Assembly (NCBI GenBank): GCA_946481025.1 | Contig: CAMLNA010000096.1 | Location: forward strand, 1 to 16,852 | Reading direction: 5' to 3' | DNA length: 16,852 nucleotides | Source: an uncultured Rivibacter sp. | GTDB taxonomy: Bacteria > Pseudomonadota > Gammaproteobacteria > Burkholderiales > Burkholderiaceae | In this document: in pieces, positions 1 through 8,822 of the stretch | Position numbering within the stretch: position 1 is the first letter of the stretch | Layout of the letters: each line of letters opens with the position of its first letter | Program-made: the position numbers and the translations under genes | The notes under the pieces: model-generated | What the model saw: only the letters and a program-made list of their open reading frames with translations | What the model was told of the DNA's origin: nothing | Databases searched by the model: none

Positions 1-350
1 GTTATGGCCGCATCATCAACATCACGTCGGTGGTGGGCGCGAGCGGCAACCCCGGCCAGGCCAACTACGCGGCGGCCAAGGCGGGCGTGGCGGGCATGAC
101 CCGTTCGTTGGCCCGCGAACTGGGCAGCCGCGGCATCACGGTCAATTGCGTGGCCCCCGGTTTCATCGCCACCGACATGACGGAGGTGCTGCCCGAGGCC
201 CAGAAGACCGCGCTGCTGGCGCAGATTCCGCTGGGCCGCCTGGGCAGCCCCGACGACATTGCCGAAGCGGTGGCCTTCCTGGCCTCCCCGCAGGCCGGTT
301 ATGTCACCGGGACGGAACTGCACGTCAACGGCGGCATGTACATGAATTGA
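1..350 (+). CDS. fabG: 3-oxoacyl-ACP reductase FabG, 3' part only
   Basis: This NADPH-dependent short-chain dehydrogenase/reductase reduces 3-ketoacyl-ACP in the fatty-acid elongation cycle in the cytoplasm. The window opens inside the gene, leaving about 115 codons. Comparison with the E. coli protein (244 aa) places the first visible residue near 130, so the Rossmann nucleotide-binding half is missing. The catalytic Ser is visible in NITSVVG, and Tyr and Lys in YAAAK. The C-terminus HVNGGMYMN is typical of FabG rather than of a generic family member. The stop is TGA at 348-350, followed 118 bp later by acpP and then fabF, the standard fab cluster order. The identification rests on the conserved C-terminal half plus context and is secure. 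The true start lies outside the window. Confidence 0.96.
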   Translation, partial: YGRIINITSVVGASGNPGQANYAAAKAGVAGMTRSLARELGSRGITVNCVAPGFIATDMTEVLPEAQKTALLAQIPLGRLGSPDDIAEAVAFLASPQAGYVTGTELHVNGGMYMN

Positions 351-401
351 GGGCCTCGTGCCCCAGCCGGTTTGAGCCCGTCCGGAACGCGGTGTGCTCT
401 C

Positions 402-708
<307 letters not shown>

Positions 709-747
709 TCGGCATCACTTCTTCAACTGCAACCTGAGCTTTTACGC

Positions 748-1992
748 ATGAGTCGCCGCCGTGTCGTCGTGACAGGACTCGGACTCGTGACCCCCGTGGG
801 CAACACGGTGGCCGAATCCTGGGCCAATCTTGTGGCCGGCAAGTCCGGCATCGATACCGTCACGAAGTTCGATGCTTCGAACCTCGCCTGCCGTTTTGCC
901 GGCGAGGTGAAGGGCTTCAATGTCGAGGACTACATCCCAGGCAAGGAAGCGCGGCACATGGATACCTTCATCCACTACGGCCTGGCAGCGTCGCTGCAGG
1001 CCGTGAAGGATGCGGGCCTTCCCACCGGCGACGCTCTCAGCGAAGAGTTCGCGGAACGCATCGGTTGCCTGGTCGGCTCGGGCATCGGCGGCCTGCCGAT
1101 GATCGAGGAGACCCACACCGAGCTGATGAACCGCGGTCCGCGCCGCGTGTCGCCGTTCTTCGTGCCGGCTTCGATCATCAACATGATCTCGGGGCACGTG
1201 TCGATCCAGTGCGGCTTCAAGGGGCCCAACCTGGCGATCGTCACCGCCTGCACGACCGGCCTGCATTGCATCGGTGAGGCGGGCCGCCTGATCGAATACG
1301 GCGATGCCGACGTGATGATCGCCGGCGGTGCCGAATCAACGGTGTCCCCGCTTGGCATCGGCGGTTTCGCCGCGGCGCGCGCGCTGTCCACGCGAAACGA
1401 CGATCCCGGCACGGCTTCACGCCCATGGGACAAGGACCGCGACGGCTTCGTGCTCGGCGAGGGCGCCGGCGTGATGGTGCTCGAAGAGTACGAACACGCC
1501 AAGGCGCGCGGTGCACGCATCTACGCGGAGCTGGGCGGTTACGGCATGAGCGCCGACGCCTTCCACATGACAGCGCCCAGCGTCGACGGTCCGCGTCGCT
1601 CCATGCAGGCCGCCATGCGCAATGCCGGCATCACGCCCGAGCAGGTGAGCTACCTCAACGCGCACGGCACTTCCACGCCGCTGGGCGACGTGAACGAGAC
1701 CAACGCGATCAAGCTTGCCTTCGGCGACCACGCCAGGAATCTGGTCGTGAATTCCACCAAGTCGATGACCGGCCACCTGCTGGGTGGCGCCGGCGGCATC
1801 GAGTCGGTGTTCACGGTGCTGGCGATCCACAACCAGGTGTCGCCGCCCACGATCAACATCTTCAACCAGGATCCCGAGTGCGACCTGGACTACTGCGCCA
1901 ACACGGCGCGTCAGATGAAGATCGACGTGGCGCTGAAGAACAACTTCGGCTTCGGCGGCACCAACGGTTCGCTGGTGTTCAAGCGCGCCTGA
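748..1992 (+). CDS. fabF: 3-oxoacyl-ACP synthase II FabF (KAS II)
   Basis: This condensing enzyme extends acyl-ACP by two carbons using malonyl-ACP, including the palmitoleoyl to vaccenoyl step that adjusts membrane fluidity. At 414 aa it has normal KAS II length with a two-part thiolase fold. The Cys-His-His triad is intact: Cys168 in TACTTG, His306 in NAHGTST and His343 in TGHLLGG. The supporting Lys338 lies in NSTKSM, and the gating-phenylalanine loop NNFGFGG is at 398-404. The start [12 protein letters not shown] matches the family N-terminus, although no good Shine-Dalgarno sequence precedes it, which suggests translation tied to acpP. Nothing unusual is seen in the catalytic core. FabB is the alternative, but the fabG-acpP-fabF context and residues favour FabF. 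Confidence 0.97.
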   Translation: MSRRRVVVTGLGLVTPVGNTVAESWANLVAGKSGIDTVTKFDASNLACRFAGEVKGFNVEDYIPGKEARHMDTFIHYGLAASLQAVKDAGLPTGDALSEEFAERIGCLVGSGIGGLPMIEETHTELMNRGPRRVSPFFVPASIINMISGHVSIQCGFKGPNLAIVTACTTGLHCIGEAGRLIEYGDADVMIAGGAESTVSPLGIGGFAAARALSTRNDDPGTASRPWDKDRDGFVLGEGAGVMVLEEYEHAKARGARIYAELGGYGMSADAFHMTAPSVDGPRRSMQAAMRNAGITPEQVSYLNAHGTSTPLGDVNETNAIKLAFGDHARNLVVNSTKSMTGHLLGGAGGIESVFTVLAIHNQVSPPTINIFNQDPECDLDYCANTARQMKIDVALKNNFGFGGTNGSLVFKRA

Positions 1993-2019
1993 CGCTCACG
2001 CCTTCCGCGTTCCGAGCGC

Positions 2020-2511
2020 ATGCGCACGGCCCCGGCCGTTGCTGTCACGGTTCACCGCAGCCCGCGGTGGATGGGCTTCGTTGCGCTGCTCGCGCTCCTT
2101 GCCGTGGCCGCTTCGTGGGCCTGGGCCGGTTCGGTCGCAAGCCCGCTCCGGTGGTTGGTCGTGGCGGGCGTTGTGCCGCTGGGCGTTGCGGTGTTCGCGG
2201 TCGAACGTCGCCGCAAGCCGGTGGGCTTGCGCTGGGACCGGCAGTGCTGGCATCTGGACCACAGCCCGCTGGGCCCCGTGCGTGAGGAAGTCGCTGTGGG
2301 GCTGCACGTCGCCATCGATCTCGGTGACTGGATGTTGCTGCGCCTGCAGGCAGGCAATGGTCTCCGCGCGCCGCGCACCTGGCTGGCCGTGCAGCGGACC
2401 GCCGCCGACGGCGACTGGCACGCCCTGCGCTGTGCGGTATATTCGCCGCGCCCGCCCCGGCCTGCGCTGGCCGAACCTCCCGCCTCCGACTCCATCATCC
2501 CGCCTGCATGA
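2020..2511 (+). CDS. Small two-helix membrane protein, YgfX/CptA-like, upstream of rpoE
   Basis: This 163-aa protein has two hydrophobic segments, about residues 17-37 and 42-60. They are followed by a basic ERRRK stretch and a cytoplasmic domain rich in Trp and Leu. The layout resembles YgfX/CptA: a paired N-terminal helix hairpin, a 'W.L' strand (CWHLDHSPLG), then a segment ending DGDWHALRCAVY. YgfX-type proteins are small inner-membrane proteins, described in E. coli as affecting division and linked to SdhE. As I recall, a homologue lies beside algU in pseudomonads. No SdhE gene is visible here. The gene starts 27 bp after fabF, with a weak ribosome-binding site, and overlaps rpoE by four bases (ATGA). 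ATG at 2071 is a possible alternative start but would shorten the first helix region. That it is a real gene is likely; the family assignment is tentative and motif-based. Confidence 0.6.
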   Translation: MRTAPAVAVTVHRSPRWMGFVALLALLAVAASWAWAGSVASPLRWLVVAGVVPLGVAVFAVERRRKPVGLRWDRQCWHLDHSPLGPVREEVAVGLHVAIDLGDWMLLRLQAGNGLRAPRTWLAVQRTAADGDWHALRCAVYSPRPPRPALAEPPASDSIIPPA

Positions 2512-3116
2512 GCGCCGCTGACGCCGATGCCCTGTTGATCGACCGCGTCAAGCGCGGCGACGTGCGGGCCTTCGAGATGCTGGTGGTGAAGTACCAGCGC
2601 CGCATCGAGCGCCTGATCGGCCGCATGGTGCGCGACACGGACCTGGTACAGGACATCGCCCAGGAAACCTTCATCCGTGCCTACCGCGCTATACCGCAAT
2701 TCCGCGGGGAGAGCGCCTTTTACACCTGGCTGTACCGCATCGCGGTGAACACGGCCAAGAAGGCGCTGGTGGAACTCAAGCGCGATCCGCTGGTCACTGA
2801 GTCCGCACTGTCTTCGCGGGAAGACGACGAGGAACCTTCGCGCGTCGAGAACGAACTAAGCGACGGCGAGACGCCCGACGCCTTGCTGGCCAGCAAGGAA
2901 ATCGCTGCCACGGTCAACGCCGCCATCGAGGCGCTTTCCGAAGACCTGCGCCAGGCGATCACCCTGCGTGAAATCGAAGGCCTGAGCTACGAAGAGATTG
3001 CCACCGTGATGAACTGCCCGATCGGCACGGTGCGCTCCAGGATCTTTCGGGCTCGCGAGGCGATCGCAGAACGTCTGCGCCCATTGCTTGATACGCGTGA
3101 AGGCGAGCGCTGGTAG
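2508..3116 (+). CDS. rpoE: RNA polymerase sigma-E factor (RpoE/AlgU type)
   Basis: This ECF sigma factor directs RNA polymerase to envelope-stress promoters. The 202-aa protein has the two expected domains. Sigma-2 spans roughly residues 20-90, with DLVQDIAQETFIRAYR and the -10-recognition segment FYTWLYRIAVNTAKK. Sigma-4 spans roughly 137-187, with a helix-turn-helix at YEEIATVMNCPIGTVRSRIF. An acidic linker (SREDDEEPSRVENE) separates them, as in other RpoE/AlgU proteins. The next genes encode its anti-sigma factor RseA, RseB and the protease MucD, which settles the subfamily. The ATG overlaps the preceding stop as ATGA and no Shine-Dalgarno sequence is visible, so translation is probably coupled to the upstream membrane-protein gene. 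I found no convincing sigma-E-type autoregulatory promoter directly upstream. Confidence 0.96.
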   Translation: MSAADADALLIDRVKRGDVRAFEMLVVKYQRRIERLIGRMVRDTDLVQDIAQETFIRAYRAIPQFRGESAFYTWLYRIAVNTAKKALVELKRDPLVTESALSSREDDEEPSRVENELSDGETPDALLASKEIAATVNAAIEALSEDLRQAITLREIEGLSYEEIATVMNCPIGTVRSRIFRAREAIAERLRPLLDTREGERW

Positions 3117-3140
3117 CTGCGCTGCCCAGGAGTGAAGACC

Positions 3141-3776
3141 ATGTCAGACCGTTCGAATCCGATGTCGCAGCCGCCGCTCGAGGAGTTGTCGGCTTTTGCC
3201 GACGGCCAGCTTGACCACGATGCTGCAACCAGGCTGGCGGCGAAGTGGCGCGACTGCGTAGAGACGCGCAAGGCGTGGCACAGCTATCACCTCATCGGTG
3301 ACGTGCTGCGGTCGGACGAACTCGCCGGCGGTGCGCGCAACGAAGCTTTCCTGCAGGCGTTGCGCGCACGGCTGGCCCAGGAGCCGGTCGTGCTGGCGCC
3401 CGCGCTGGAGGACGAGGTCGATGAACACGCGCATACCGCGGCGGTGGCCTTGGCCGGCGGCGGCAGGCCGGGTCGCCGGCGTCGTTGGGGTGCGCCTGCT
3501 GCCGTGGCCGCTGGCTTCATGGTCGTGGCCGGTACGCTGGTCGTCACGCGGGTGGATCAGCCGGCCGCGCCCGACGCCGCCCTGGCCGTGGCCGCTCCCG
3601 AGCCGGCGAAGGCTGCGGCCGCCGCCGAGCCGGTGCTGGTGGTCAATGGAGAACTGGTGCGCGATGCGCAGCTCGACCGCTACCTCGCCGCCCACAAGCA
3701 GTTCGGCGGCAACACTGCCCTGGGCGTGCCTTCGGGCTTTCTGCGCAGCGCGACTTACGAGGCGCCCAGCCGTTGA
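3141..3776 (+). CDS. rseA: Sigma-E anti-sigma factor RseA (MucA type)
   Basis: This inner-membrane protein holds sigma-E inactive through its cytoplasmic N-terminus and releases it when cleaved under envelope stress. The N-terminal anti-sigma domain (about residues 13-80) contains EELSAFADGQLD and WHSYHLIGDVLRSDE, characteristic of the RseA/MucA N-terminal family. A single membrane segment lies at about 117-137 after a basic RRRR stop. The Ala/Pro-rich periplasmic part ends in a conserved-looking block around 164-203. I chose ATG 3141 (211 aa) over GTG 3132 because CAGGAG at 3127-3132 is well spaced from the ATG. It lies 24 bp after rpoE and directly before rseB. Cleavage sites for DegS/AlgW- and RseP-type proteases are expected near the membrane segment but cannot be pinpointed. 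Confidence 0.9.
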   Translation: MSDRSNPMSQPPLEELSAFADGQLDHDAATRLAAKWRDCVETRKAWHSYHLIGDVLRSDELAGGARNEAFLQALRARLAQEPVVLAPALEDEVDEHAHTAAVALAGGGRPGRRRRWGAPAAVAAGFMVVAGTLVVTRVDQPAAPDAALAVAAPEPAKAAAAAEPVLVVNGELVRDAQLDRYLAAHKQFGGNTALGVPSGFLRSATYEAPSR

Positions 3777-3817
3777 GTCGCCAGACCCGTCCCGTGCAAG
3801 AGGCCCGACCGCATCGA

Positions 3818-4855
3818 ATGAGTCAACACCTGTCCCGCCTGCTCGCCGGCGTTGCGCACGGCACCGTGGTGCTCGGGCTCCTGTGGGGGGCGCTGCCGGC
3901 ACGCGCCCAGGAAGCCGGTGCCAACCCGGACCCGCTGGTCGAGGCGCGAGAGGCGCGCTCCTGGCTCATGCGCATTCACGACGCAGGGAAGAAGAAGAAC
4001 TTCCAGGGCACCTTCGTGGTCAGCGCAGGCGGCACGGTTTCCAGCTCGCGCATCGTGCATTTCTACGAGGGCAGCAACCAGTTCGAGCGCATCGAGGCCA
4101 TGGATGGCGAGATGCGCAAGGTGTTCCGGCACAACGACGTGGTGCACACGCTGTGGCCCCTCAGCCGGGTGGCGGTGGTGGAGCAGCGCGAGTCCATCAA
4201 CGCCTTTCCTGCGCTGCTGCAATCCCGCGGTGACCGCATCGTGGAGTTCTACGACGTGAAGCCGCTAGGCACCGACCGAGTGGCTGGACACGAGGCCAAT
4301 GTGCTGGGCTTGCGGCCGAAGGACGCGTACCGGTTCGGCTACAGGTTGTGGGCCGAGCGGCAGTCGGGCCTGCTGCTGCGTGCAGACGTGCTCGACGAAA
4401 AGGAGCAGGTGCTCGAGTCGTCCGCCTTCTCCGAGGTGTCCATTGGCGTGCGGCCGCAGCTCGATGCGGTGGTGCTGCCGATGAAGAAGCTCGAAGGCTA
4501 TCGCGTGCAGCGGCCGGTGATGGCGCCCACTGATCTCGAGCGTGAGGGGTGGTTCCTAAGGGTGCAGGTGCCCGGTTTCCGCCACGTGAGCTGCGTGAAA
4601 CGTCCGGTGGACAACACCCAGAACGCCCCGGCCGACCAACAGATGCTGCAGGCGATCTATGCCGATGGCCTGACCTATGTGTCGGTCTTCGTCGAACCCT
4701 ACAACTCTTCGCTGCATCGACGCGAGATGGTCATGGCCCTCGGGGCAACGCGCACGCTGATGCGCCGGCAGGGTGACTGGTGGATCACCGTGATGGGTGA
4801 TGTCCCGGTCAACACGCTGCGCAGCTTCGCAGCAGGGCTCGAGCGAAAGAAGTAG
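3818..4855 (+). CDS. rseB: Sigma-E regulatory protein RseB (MucB type)
   Basis: This periplasmic protein binds the outer part of RseA, shields it from the site-1 protease and senses mislocalised lipids or lipopolysaccharide. From ATG 3818 it is 345 aa. The first 30 residues form a signal peptide, with hydrophobic TVVLGLLWGALPARA and likely cleavage after ALPARA. The mature region begins with EAREARSWLMRIHDAGKKKNFQGTF-type sequence, the standard opening of the MucB/RseB N-terminal LolA-like domain, and includes RIVHFYEG and ERIEAMDGEMRKV. The C-terminal domain includes GWFLRVQVPGFRHVS. The open frame extends upstream into rseA, but an in-frame start there would bury the signal peptide. AAGAGG at 3798-3803 is a somewhat distant ribosome-binding site. 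It sits 41 bp after rseA. Confidence 0.93.
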   Translation: MSQHLSRLLAGVAHGTVVLGLLWGALPARAQEAGANPDPLVEAREARSWLMRIHDAGKKKNFQGTFVVSAGGTVSSSRIVHFYEGSNQFERIEAMDGEMRKVFRHNDVVHTLWPLSRVAVVEQRESINAFPALLQSRGDRIVEFYDVKPLGTDRVAGHEANVLGLRPKDAYRFGYRLWAERQSGLLLRADVLDEKEQVLESSAFSEVSIGVRPQLDAVVLPMKKLEGYRVQRPVMAPTDLEREGWFLRVQVPGFRHVSCVKRPVDNTQNAPADQQMLQAIYADGLTYVSVFVEPYNSSLHRREMVMALGATRTLMRRQGDWWITVMGDVPVNTLRSFAAGLERKK

Positions 4856-4945
4856 TCCCGTTCCCGTCTTTGCTGCATGTCCGCAGGCGCTGGCATGCGT
4901 GCATGGGTTTGTTTGTCTGGTGAACTTGACGCAAGAGGTCAGGAA

Positions 4946-6457
4946 ATGAATACACAACATCACTCGATCCGAGCCCGGCTGCGCCATTGGGGCGCCCTGG
5001 GCCTGACGAGCGTGGCGCTGCTGGCAGGCGTTGCAACGCTCACATGGCACGAGGCCGGCCACGCGCAGTCGGCTTCCGCCGCTTCGAGAGGCCTGCCCGA
5101 CTTCACCGACCTGGTCGAGCAGGTAGGCCCCGCCGTGGTCAACATCCGTACCACCGAGCGCGTGCGCGCAGGTCGCCAAGGCGCGCAATCGCCCGAGATG
5201 GACGAGGAGATGCAAGAGTTCTTCCGCCGCTTCTTCGGCGTGCCCGTGCCGCGCCAGGATCCGCGGCAGGATCCGCGACGCAACCAGCGTCCCGGGCAGG
5301 AAGAGGAAACGCGTCCCAGCGGAGTGGGTTCCGGCTTCATCCTGAGCAACGATGGCTTCGTGATGACCAATGCGCATGTCGTGGAAGGAGCCGATGAGGT
5401 GTACGTCACGCTCACCGACAAGCGCGAGTTCAAGGCCAAGCTCATCGGCACCGACAAGCGCACCGACGTGGCGGTGGTCAAGATCGAGGCCGGCAATCTG
5501 CCTGCCGTGAAGATCGGCGATGTGAACCGTCTGAAGGTCGGGGAATGGGTCATGGCCATCGGCTCGCCGTTCGGCCTGGACAGCACGGTCACGGCCGGGA
5601 TCGTGAGTGCCAAGGCCCGCGACACGGGCGAGTTCATTCCCTTCATCCAGACCGACGTGGCCATCAACCCGGGCAATTCGGGGGGGCCGTTGATCAACCT
5701 GCGCGGCGAGGTGGTGGGCATCAACTCCCAGATCCTCAGCCGCTCTGGCGGCTTCATGGGCATCTCCTTTGCCATTCCCATCGACGAAGCCACCCGGGTT
5801 GCGGACCAGCTGCGCGCCAACGGCCGCGTCATTCGCGGGCGCATCGGGGTGCAGATCGGCGAGGTGACCAAGGAGGTGGCCGAATCGCTCGGGCTGGGCA
5901 AGGCGGTCGGCGCGCTGGTGCGCTCGGTCGAGACCGGCGGTCCGGCAGAAAAGGGTGGCCTCGAGGCGGGCGACATCATCACGCGTTTCGACGGCAAGCC
6001 GATCGACAAGGCCGGTGACCTGCCGCGCATCGTCGGCAACACCAAGCCCGGCAGCAAGGTGTCCGTGCAGGTGTTCCGCCGAGGCAGCACCCGCGACCTG
6101 TCGCTCACGGTCGTCGAGCTCGAGCCAGATCAGCGGCCGCGCCGGCAATCTCAAACCGAGCCCAAGCCGCCCGCGGGCGCGACCACTGCGCTGGGCCTGA
6201 CGGTGTCCGATCTCAGCGATGCTCAGAAGAAGGAGCTCAAGATCAAGGGCGGTGTGCGGGTGGATGCGGTCGACGGCGCCGCGGCGCGGGCTGGCCTGCG
6301 CGAGGGCGACGTGATCCTCAGCGTTGCCAACAATGACGTCGTCGACGTCAAGCAGTTCGAAGGGCTGCTGGCCAAGCTGGACAAGTCCCGGACCATCAAC
6401 GTGCTCTACCGTCGCGGCGAGTGGGCCCAGTACGCGCTCATCCGCCCGAGCCGCTGA
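4946..6457 (+). CDS. mucD: Periplasmic serine protease MucD (DegP/HtrA family)
   Basis: This is an HtrA protease/chaperone that removes misfolded envelope proteins and, in MucD systems, dampens sigma-E signalling. The 503-aa protein has an N-terminal signal segment (about residues 12-41, ending GHAQSA), a trypsin-like domain and two C-terminal PDZ domains (about 297-393 and 412-500). The triad is complete: His144 in TNAHVV, Asp174 in RTDVAVV and Ser245 in NPGNSGGPL. A long charged loop at about 73-127 contains a duplicated QDPR. I chose ATG 4946 because AAGAGG lies 7 bp upstream; the open frame runs 23 codons further but that extension has no signal character. It is the last gene of the rpoE cluster and is followed by an intrinsic terminator. 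The 90-bp gap after rseB could hold a separate promoter, but none is clear. Confidence 0.95.
   Translation: MNTQHHSIRARLRHWGALGLTSVALLAGVATLTWHEAGHAQSASAASRGLPDFTDLVEQVGPAVVNIRTTERVRAGRQGAQSPEMDEEMQEFFRRFFGVPVPRQDPRQDPRRNQRPGQEEETRPSGVGSGFILSNDGFVMTNAHVVEGADEVYVTLTDKREFKAKLIGTDKRTDVAVVKIEAGNLPAVKIGDVNRLKVGEWVMAIGSPFGLDSTVTAGIVSAKARDTGEFIPFIQTDVAINPGNSGGPLINLRGEVVGINSQILSRSGGFMGISFAIPIDEATRVADQLRANGRVIRGRIGVQIGEVTKEVAESLGLGKAVGALVRSVETGGPAEKGGLEAGDIITRFDGKPIDKAGDLPRIVGNTKPGSKVSVQVFRRGSTRDLSLTVVELEPDQRPRRQSQTEPKPPAGATTALGLTVSDLSDAQKKELKIKGGVRVDAVDGAAARAGLREGDVILSVANNDVVDVKQFEGLLAKLDKSRTINVLYRRGEWAQYALIRPSR
5255..5277 (+). repeat. Short tandem duplication inside mucD
   Basis: CAGGATCCGCG occurs at 5255-5265 and again at 5267-5277, a 12-bp period that encodes QDPR twice in the charged loop of MucD. 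It is in frame and would let loop length vary between strains without breaking the gene. Confidence 0.8.
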
Positions 6458-6482
6458 TCTGCGCTCAGACGTCAGCGATGTG

Positions 6483-6515
6483 AACCCGGCAACCGACTAG
6501 GTTGTCGGGTTTTTT
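6483..6515 (+). terminator. Intrinsic terminator of the rpoE-rseA-rseB-mucD run
   Basis: The stem AACCCGGCAACC (6483-6494) pairs with GGTTGTCGGGTT (6500-6511) with one G-U pair, around a 5-nt loop (GACTA). A run of six T ends at 6515. It begins 25 bp after the mucD stop codon. Confidence 0.92.
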
Positions 6516-6531
6516 CATATCGCGAGATATG
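6516..6531. repeat. Perfect 6-bp hairpin with GCGA loop after the mucD terminator
   Basis: CATATC (6516-6521) and GATATG (6526-6531) form a perfect inverted repeat around GCGA, which fits the GNRA tetraloop rule in RNA. It abuts the T-tract of the terminator and has no T-tract of its own on either strand, so it is not itself an obvious terminator. Confidence 0.6.
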
Positions 6532-6621
6532 GGCAGCCTTCGGCGGACCCGTTGGAAACGCCGTCTTGAATCGCCGAATGTTGGTACTCGCTCACCCACA
6601 GGGAATGTAACGAGATTGAGC

Positions 6622-6653
6622 GGTCCGTTCGCTACAATCCCGCTGTCCGGACC
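6622..6653 (+). promoter_or_regulatory. Possible promoter with flanking inverted repeat
   Basis: GCTACAAT contains a TACAAT -10-like hexamer at 6633-6638. GGTCCG (6622-6627) and CGGACC (6648-6653) form a 6-bp inverted repeat that brackets the -10, a position suited to an operator. The -35 is poor (ACGAGA at 6610-6615 with a 17-bp spacer). A transcript from here would read through the DnaA-box region toward lepA but would meet the terminator ending at 6901. This is a motif-only call. Confidence 0.35.
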
Positions 6654-6706
6654 AGGTTTAGTGCTGGCCAACCAAGGTAGTCGATGCCGTTTTGCGGCTC
6701 TCAAAA

Positions 6707-6753
6707 CCATCCACAATCGGTCCACAAGCTTTTGTGGATAACTTGTGCACGAA
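6707..6753. promoter_or_regulatory. DnaA-box-like cluster
   Basis: TGTGGATAA at 6733-6741 is a perfect DnaA box (TTATCCACA on the minus strand). CCATCCACA at 6707-6715 matches at 7 of 9 positions, CGGTCCACA at 6718-6726 at 6 of 9 on the plus strand, and TGTGCACGA at 6745-6753 at 6 of 9 on the minus strand. The sequence TCCACAA-GCTT-TTGTGGA (6721-6738) is a perfect inverted repeat placing two sites head to head. The local base composition is also more AT-rich than the surrounding genes. The consensus match is seen directly; DnaA binding is inferred. Confidence 0.5.
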
Positions 6754-6800
6754 TTTCTGTGTTGGCGCAGTGCAACGACGCAAAATCAAGCATTGGCGCG

Positions 6801-6829
6801 GCTTTCAGCGGGGTGCTTTTGGCTACAAT
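6801..6829 (+). promoter_or_regulatory. Likely sigma-70 promoter of the small RNA / lepA leader
   Basis: GGCTACAAT carries a TACAAT -10 hexamer at 6824-6829, a form common in betaproteobacterial promoters. The -35 is weak (CTTTCA at 6802-6807 with a 16-bp spacer, or GCTTTC at 6801-6806 with 17). Initiation about 7 nt after the -10 would fall at the foot of the first hairpin at 6836, which supports the placement. Confidence 0.5.
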
Positions 6830-6835
6830 GAAGGC

Positions 6836-6901
6836 CCAACAAAGCAGTTGCCATACCTTTTTGTTGGAAGGCGCGTCACCGGTTTGACGTGCCTTTTTTT
6901 T
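6836..6901 (+). ncRNA. Candidate small RNA or lepA attenuator, about 66 nt
   Basis: A compact two-hairpin unit lies just after a -10 element. Hairpin 1 pairs CCAACAAA (6836-6843) perfectly with TTTGTTGG (6860-6867) around a 16-nt loop, 6844-6859. Hairpin 2 starts at the very next base and is an intrinsic terminator. CCTT in the loop (6856-6859) can pair instead with AAGG at 6868-6871, which would break the foot of the terminator, so a switch between forms is possible. I recognise no named RNA family. It may be an independent sRNA with a 5' protective stem, or a leader that attenuates the lepA operon 112 bp downstream. No open reading frame of note fits inside it. Confidence 0.45.
6868..6901 (+). 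terminator. Strong intrinsic terminator upstream of lepA
   Basis: AAGGCGCGTCA (6868-6878) pairs with TGACGTGCCTT (6885-6895) with one G-U pair around a 6-nt loop (CCGGTT), and runs into eight T at 6894-6901. It lies before, not after, a gene, so it ends either a small RNA or a leader transcript. Confidence 0.9.
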
Positions 6902-7013
6902 AGCTTCAACACGGCGCTGCCGCGCCTTCACATCGCGTCGCGGTGTGAGCTTTCGCTGCAACGGCTGCGCCGTTGAGCTCGGTGCGAAGGCTTGCTTCCC
7001 TTAGATCGTCTCC
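6902..7013 (+). promoter_or_regulatory. Structured lepA leader with two hairpins
   Basis: TCACATCG (6928-6935) pairs with CGGTGTGA (6941-6948) around CGTCG, and CAACGGC (6959-6965) pairs perfectly with GCCGTTG (6969-6975) around TGC. No clear -10/-35 pair lies between the terminator at 6901 and the lepA ATG, and no good Shine-Dalgarno sequence precedes that ATG. lepA may therefore depend on read-through of the upstream terminator or on a promoter I cannot recognise. Confidence 0.4.

Positions 7014-8821
<1,808 letters not shown>

Positions 8822-8822
<1 letters not shown>

Noticed and set aside
1425..2285. 286-codon plus-strand frame overlapping the end of fabF
   Set aside because: It is a shifted frame of fabF and the next gene. 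The product is Arg/Gly-rich without motifs, and fabF has all catalytic residues in its own frame.
4919..4945. TGAACTT before mucD as a sigma-E -35
   Set aside because: No matching -10 (TCTGA/TCAAA-like) lies at 15-18 bp; the only TCAGG is about 12 bp away and overlaps the ribosome-binding region.
4556..6154. 532-codon open frame on the minus strand opposite rseB/mucD, and similar long antisense frames at 7266-8810 and 8690-10114
   Set aside because: They mirror well-identified genes on the plus strand. High third-position GC leaves antisense frames open, and their products are low-complexity with no recognisable domain.
6502..6741. Possible 79-codon small protein in the mucD-lepA spacer, and an antisense 86-codon frame at 6465-6725
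   Set aside because: The plus-strand frame starts inside the mucD terminator hairpin and crosses promoter-like and DnaA-box sequences. Neither frame has a ribosome-binding site or recognisable sequence.
6707..6753. The DnaA-box cluster as the chromosomal origin
   Set aside because: No dnaA, dnaN, parAB or gidA-type genes flank it and no long AT-rich unwinding element is visible; only DnaA binding is proposed.
6692..6976. 94-codon frame spanning the small RNA candidate
   Set aside because: It runs straight through a strong intrinsic terminator and has no ribosome-binding site or recognisable domain.
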